Shown piece after piece: positions 62,602-64,000 of a stretch of DNA of 64,000 nt. Source of the DNA: Catenulispora sp. GP43 (GTDB lineage: Bacteria; Actinomycetota; Actinomycetes; Streptomycetales; Catenulisporaceae); assembly GCF_041260665.1 (NCBI RefSeq), contig NZ_JBGCCT010000020.1, positions 181,117-245,116 on the forward strand. Reading direction: 5' to 3'. A program made the translations under genes and the position numbers. A model generated the notes under the pieces. That model was not told the DNA's origin and did no database searches. It was given only the letters and a program-made list of their open reading frames with translations. The first letter of the stretch is position 1. The number at the start of each line of letters is the position of its first letter.

Positions 62602-63855
62602 GTGAAGGCAGACGAAGTCGTGGTCGTCGGCGCGGGTGTCGCCGGGTTGGTGTGCGCCGCGGACCTGGTGGCGCAGGGCTTTGCGGTCACCGTCCTGGAG
62701 ACCTCCGACCAGCCCGGCGGACGCATGCGCTCCGATCGCCGGGACGGCTTCGTCCTCGACCGGGGGCTCCAGGTCCTCAACCCCGCCTATCCGCAGGTCC
62801 GCAAGCGGGTGGCGCTGGACCGGCTGGATCTGCGCCCCTTCTATCCGGGCATGCTGCTGCACGGCACGAAGCGCCGCGTGCGGATCGCCAACCCGGCGGC
62901 GGACCGGGGCATCGTCAAGGACCTGTGGCACGCGGGCCTGCCGGGATCGGTGCGCGACATGGCCGCGCTGTCGGCGATGAGCGTGAAGGACGGCGCACTG
63001 CCGGTGCAGCGGCTGAAGGACCAGCGTGACGAGTCCGCCTACGCCAGCCTGCGCGGCGCCGGGCTGTCGCCGGCCTTCATCGATCGCGTACTGCGGCCCT
63101 TCTTCGCAGGGGTCTTCCTCGAGCCGGACCTGGCGACCTCCAGCCGCATGCTGCACCTGGTGTGGCGCAGCATGCTGCGCGGCCGTGCCTCGTTGCCGGC
63201 GAAGGGGATCGGCGCGGTGCCCGCACAACTCGCCGAGCAGCTGCCGCCGGGATGCCTGAGCCTGGAGAGCCCGGTTTCCGCGCTGAGCGGCGACGGCGTG
63301 GTCCTGGCCGACGGCCGCGAGCGCACCGCCGCGGCGGTGGTCGTGGCGACCGGCGCGCGGCAGGCCGCGCAGCTGACCGGGACGGGCCCGACGCCGGAGA
63401 TGAGGACGGTCACCACGTATTACCACGTCGCCGAGCGGACGCCGTTGGGGGAGCCCGCGATCATCGTCGACGAGCGGATGCGGATCCTGAACACCGTCGT
63501 GCTCACCGACGTCTGCCCGGACTACAGCCCCGATGACCGCGCCCTGATCGCGACCTCGGTCCTGGGCTCACCCGCCGATCACACGCAGCTGCCGCTGTCC
63601 GACGTGCTCGGTGAGATCTACCGGGTCGACACCCGCGCCTGGGACGCGCTCGCCACGTACCACGTGCCGGACGCGCTGCCGGCGATGCTGCCGCCGTGGC
63701 CGCTGAGCAGGACGACCCGGGTGGGACCGGCGCGGTACGTGTGCGGCGATCATCGCGCGACCGGATCGGTGCAGGGGGCGATGGCGTCCGGGGCTCGGGC
63801 GGCTCGTGAGCTGGCGGCTGATCTGCGCGGTGGCAAGAGCCAGAATCAGAACTAG
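62602..63855 (+). CDS. FAD-dependent amine oxidase / phytoene desaturase-like protein
   Basis: The product has 417 residues. GTG 62602 has AAGGA at 9 nt. The N-terminal FAD site VVVVGAGVAGLVCAADLVAQG and TSDQPGGRMRS define the family, with a C-terminal FAD segment YVCGDHRATGSVQGAMASGARAA. LDRGLQVLNPAYP follows the pattern of uncharacterised desaturase-like actinobacterial enzymes. The last codons (KSQNQN) are encoded by the start of a hexamer repeat. The substrate is unknown. Confidence 0.85.
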   Translation: MKADEVVVVGAGVAGLVCAADLVAQGFAVTVLETSDQPGGRMRSDRRDGFVLDRGLQVLNPAYPQVRKRVALDRLDLRPFYPGMLLHGTKRRVRIANPAADRGIVKDLWHAGLPGSVRDMAALSAMSVKDGALPVQRLKDQRDESAYASLRGAGLSPAFIDRVLRPFFAGVFLEPDLATSSRMLHLVWRSMLRGRASLPAKGIGAVPAQLAEQLPPGCLSLESPVSALSGDGVVLADGRERTAAAVVVATGARQAAQLTGTGPTPEMRTVTTYYHVAERTPLGEPAIIVDERMRILNTVVLTDVCPDYSPDDRALIATSVLGSPADHTQLPLSDVLGEIYRVDTRAWDALATYHVPDALPAMLPPWPLSRTTRVGPARYVCGDHRATGSVQGAMASGARAARELAADLRGGKSQNQN

Positions 63856-63907
63856 AACTAGAGCCAGAACTAGAGCCAGAACTAGAACTAGAACTAGAAC
63901 TAGAACT
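63836..63907. repeat. AGAACT hexamer array at the 3' end of the FAD gene
   Basis: Twelve hexamers run in register: AGAGCC, AGAATC, AGAACT twice, AGAGCC, AGAACT, AGAGCC, then AGAACT five times. The first units encode the FAD protein's C-terminus and supply its TAG stop at 63853-63855; the rest is untranslated. The remaining 93 bp to the window end show no gene. Confidence 0.92.
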
Positions 63908-64000
63908 AGATGATTGAGTCCGAAGGCTGGGCTGGTCGTGGGCCTGCGTGACGGCATGGCGAAGGGTGTCGTTGTCTGTGTGTGAATACCGACCTCGACA

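Noticed and set aside
63836..63907. CRISPR or spacer array
   Set aside because: Units are contiguous hexamers without spacers; it is a microsatellite.
63568..63957. Minus-strand frame reading a Leu-Val repeat
   Set aside because: The repeat is only the AGAACT array read in another frame, opposite the FAD gene.
1..64000. tRNA, rRNA, riboswitch, insertion sequence or attachment site
   Set aside because: I looked on both strands for cloverleaf-like, rRNA-like, transposase and terminal-repeat signals and found none I could support.

Overview
The window is very GC-rich DNA with strong third-position GC bias, many GTG starts, several apparently leaderless genes, Tat and lipoprotein exports and SARP/AfsR, SpoIIE-type and Lrp regulators. 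This points to a filamentous actinobacterium. The gene families resemble those of Catenulispora or Streptomyces relatives, but that placement is inference. I see no rRNA, tRNA, CRISPR array, transposase or phage gene. About 55 protein genes are supported.

Layout. 1-5.8 kb: a tightly overlapping sulfonate-type operon (end of a binding protein, permease, ATPase, an M20 amidohydrolase whose 5' end looks frameshifted, two luciferase-like monooxygenases, and a second binding protein without a signal peptide). 5.8-10.5 kb: small hypotheticals, a CbiX-like protein, a FUSC-type membrane protein and an MFS transporter. 10.9-14.2 kb: otsA-otsB-galU, which together make trehalose from UDP-glucose. 14.2-20.4 kb: a PAS/SpoIIE/ATPase phosphatase with a duplicated PAS repeat, a CMD-family protein, cysC and a prolyl oligopeptidase. 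20.4-23.9 kb: a flavodoxin-like protein, an aldo/keto reductase with a divergent TetR gene, and a second CbiX-like protein. 23.9-29.7 kb: an XRE-AfsR hybrid regulator and a secreted sedolisin-like protease carrying six 42-residue repeats.

30.4-32.9 kb is the most interesting part. A 26-codon gene, too short for ordinary gene calling, encodes a peptide ending in AWYFWY. Two translationally coupled cytochrome P450 genes follow it. The ending differs by one residue from the AWYIWY core of tryptorubin A, so this looks like an atropopeptide-type RiPP locus with a variant core and an extra P450.

33-41 kb: a DUF2993-like protein, an F420/FMN luciferase-like enzyme, a receiver-thioredoxin-reductase fusion coupled to a cNMP-domain histidine kinase, a PQQ-repeat membrane protein and a saccharopine dehydrogenase-like protein. 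41-50 kb: TetR, an MFS exporter with a heptanucleotide repeat upstream, GNAT, two lipoproteins, a Pit phosphate transporter with a small partner, an APC permease and a divergent Lrp regulator. 50-55.8 kb: a Tat-exported metallophosphoesterase, a universal stress protein, a glutamic peptidase and an XRE regulator. 55.8-64 kb: a FAD protein coupled to an unusual stand-alone PEP-utilising protein, a cyclopropane synthase, a TPR membrane protein, an alpha/beta hydrolase and a FAD amine-oxidase-like protein that ends in an AGAACT hexamer array. A related hexamer array encodes the serine linker of the AfsR-like protein 37 kb away.
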